From assembly GCF_024509525.1 (NCBI RefSeq), contig NZ_JAMWEM010000001.1, positions 62,001 to 126,000 on the forward strand: a stretch of DNA of 64,000 nt, given 5' to 3'. Within the stretch, counting starts at the first letter, position 1. Each line of letters starts with the position of its first letter. The position numbers and the translations under genes were made by a program. Source of the DNA: Streptococcus suis. Lineage in GTDB: Bacteria; Bacillota; Bacilli; Lactobacillales; Streptococcaceae. Below, in pieces: positions 63,231 through 64,000 of this stretch. The notes under the pieces were generated by a model. That model was not told where the DNA came from and searched no databases. It was given only the letters and a program-made list of their open reading frames with translations.

Positions 63231-63795
63231 CTACAGAGCATAGGCCTGTAATTCTGGATTGATCGGAGTATTGATGAGATTGTTGGCATAATTACAAAGA
63301 GTTGCAAGACTGACTCCTAACACCACATCCAAGGCGTTTTCAGCCGTGTAGCCCTCTTGGAAAAATTCTTGGAGCAACTGGTTGCCAACCTTGCCTTTTT
63401 CATGGATAACAGCCAGAGTAAATCGAGCGAGAGCATCTAATTTTGCATCTGTTTCGATGGGAGTTCCCTGGCGTAGAGCCTGTAGAATAACATCTGGCAT
63501 CTTAACCTGCTTGATAGAAATAGCCGTATGACCTGCCACACAAAATCCACAGCCATTGGCAACAGCAGCTGTAATTTGTACCACTTCACGCTCCGTCGGA
63601 TTCAGACTACTACGGTGATTGATACCACTAACAGTTTGGTAGGTTTCTAGGACTACAGGAGAATTGGCTAAAAGACCGATGAGATTAGGAATATAACCTA
63701 TAACCGCCATTATTTTTCTTGACAGTCGCAAGGCTTTCTCGTAATTCTGGACTAACAGTCTCTAGAGTATGGATAGGAAAGAAAACTTGTGTCAT
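63231..63795 (-). pseudogene. Carboxymuconolactone decarboxylase/AhpD-like protein broken by a 7-bp duplication
   Basis: The true start is probably ATG 63795 (MTQVFFPIHTLETVSPEL) behind GGAG. After VKKNNGG the frame is lost because GGTTATA is repeated in tandem (63692-63705). Removing one copy joins NNGG to YIPNLIGLLANSPVV and restores a protein of about 185 residues. The rest is intact and has the redox motif CGFCVAGH. Relatives are alkylhydroperoxidase-like. A shorter start within the second frame could give a truncated product. Confidence 0.8.
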
Positions 63796-64000
63796 AGGTA
63801 ACTCCATTTCAAAAAAATTCATAGAGTAGGAATAAAAATCTGCTTGGATTCACACCTATACTTCTATTTTATGCTATCATAACGATTGGTATCATGCTAA
63901 TATATTTTAACTATCACACCTATAAAAAATTGATAATCCCTTGTAGAAACCACTAGAAAGACTGGATAACTTCGACCAGTTCATCCCAATCTGTCACTAC

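Noticed and set aside
63796..64000. A further gene at the right edge
   Set aside because: No frame with start signals or recognisable sequence is visible in these 205 bases.

Overview
The window looks like chromosomal DNA of a low-GC streptococcus, most likely Streptococcus suis or a close relative. I base this on recognisable streptococcal gene orders (vicR-vicK-vicX; ybeY-dgkA-era; mutM-coaE-pmrA-rpmG-secG-rnr-smpB; cpoA with its paired glycosyltransferase), a YSIRK/LPXTG surface protein, an SMK-type leader on metK and RUP-like small repeats. No rRNA, tRNA, CRISPR array or prophage was seen. The species is inferred, not tested.

Layout. 1-6.2 kb: two decayed IS200-type transposases flank metK (with its SAM-III leader) and a secreted CHAP-domain wall hydrolase. 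6.2-12 kb: dCMP deaminase, CoA-binding protein, a broken membrane protein, polA and a DUF308-type membrane protein. 12-15 kb: a glycosyltransferase and a serine-rich LPXTG protein behind a promoter region holding tandem 107-bp repeats. 15-19 kb: an FtsX/MacB-type ABC exporter. 19-24 kb: a candidate peptide-signalling locus with a PlcR/TprA-like regulator, a 42-residue peptide gene just downstream, a divergent small secreted protein (frameshifted) and a three-gene ABC transporter. 24-32 kb: tpx and copA enclose two different cargo blocks separated by a tpx-copA chimera, the scar expected of a tandem duplication. 32-37 kb: TehB, an alcohol dehydrogenase with a MerR/NmlR-type promoter, thrS, a MazG-like protein, a broken acetyltransferase and a threonine T-box. 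37-44 kb: glycolipid glycosyltransferases, a GtrB-like enzyme and vicRKX. 44-50 kb: an amino-acid ABC importer with two broken genes, then an ABC exporter beside a second, frameshifted PlcR-like regulator. 50-60 kb: conserved housekeeping genes. 60-64 kb: RpiR regulator, PTS permease and NanE for amino-sugar use, and a broken AhpD-like protein.

Regulation is unusually readable: SMK riboswitch (metK), Thr T-box (towards thrS), cop boxes (copA), an NmlR-like operator (adh), cre sites (tpx, nanE) and paired palindromes (nanE operon). Three genes (polA, the DUF308 gene, cpoA) have an extended -10 ending 6 nt before ATG and may make leaderless mRNAs. Several intergenic regions hold hairpins whose stems differ in sequence but keep pairing, including a leader shared by thrS and mutM. 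Several genes carry single-base frameshifts, many in homopolymers, so sequencing error must be excluded before calling them decay.
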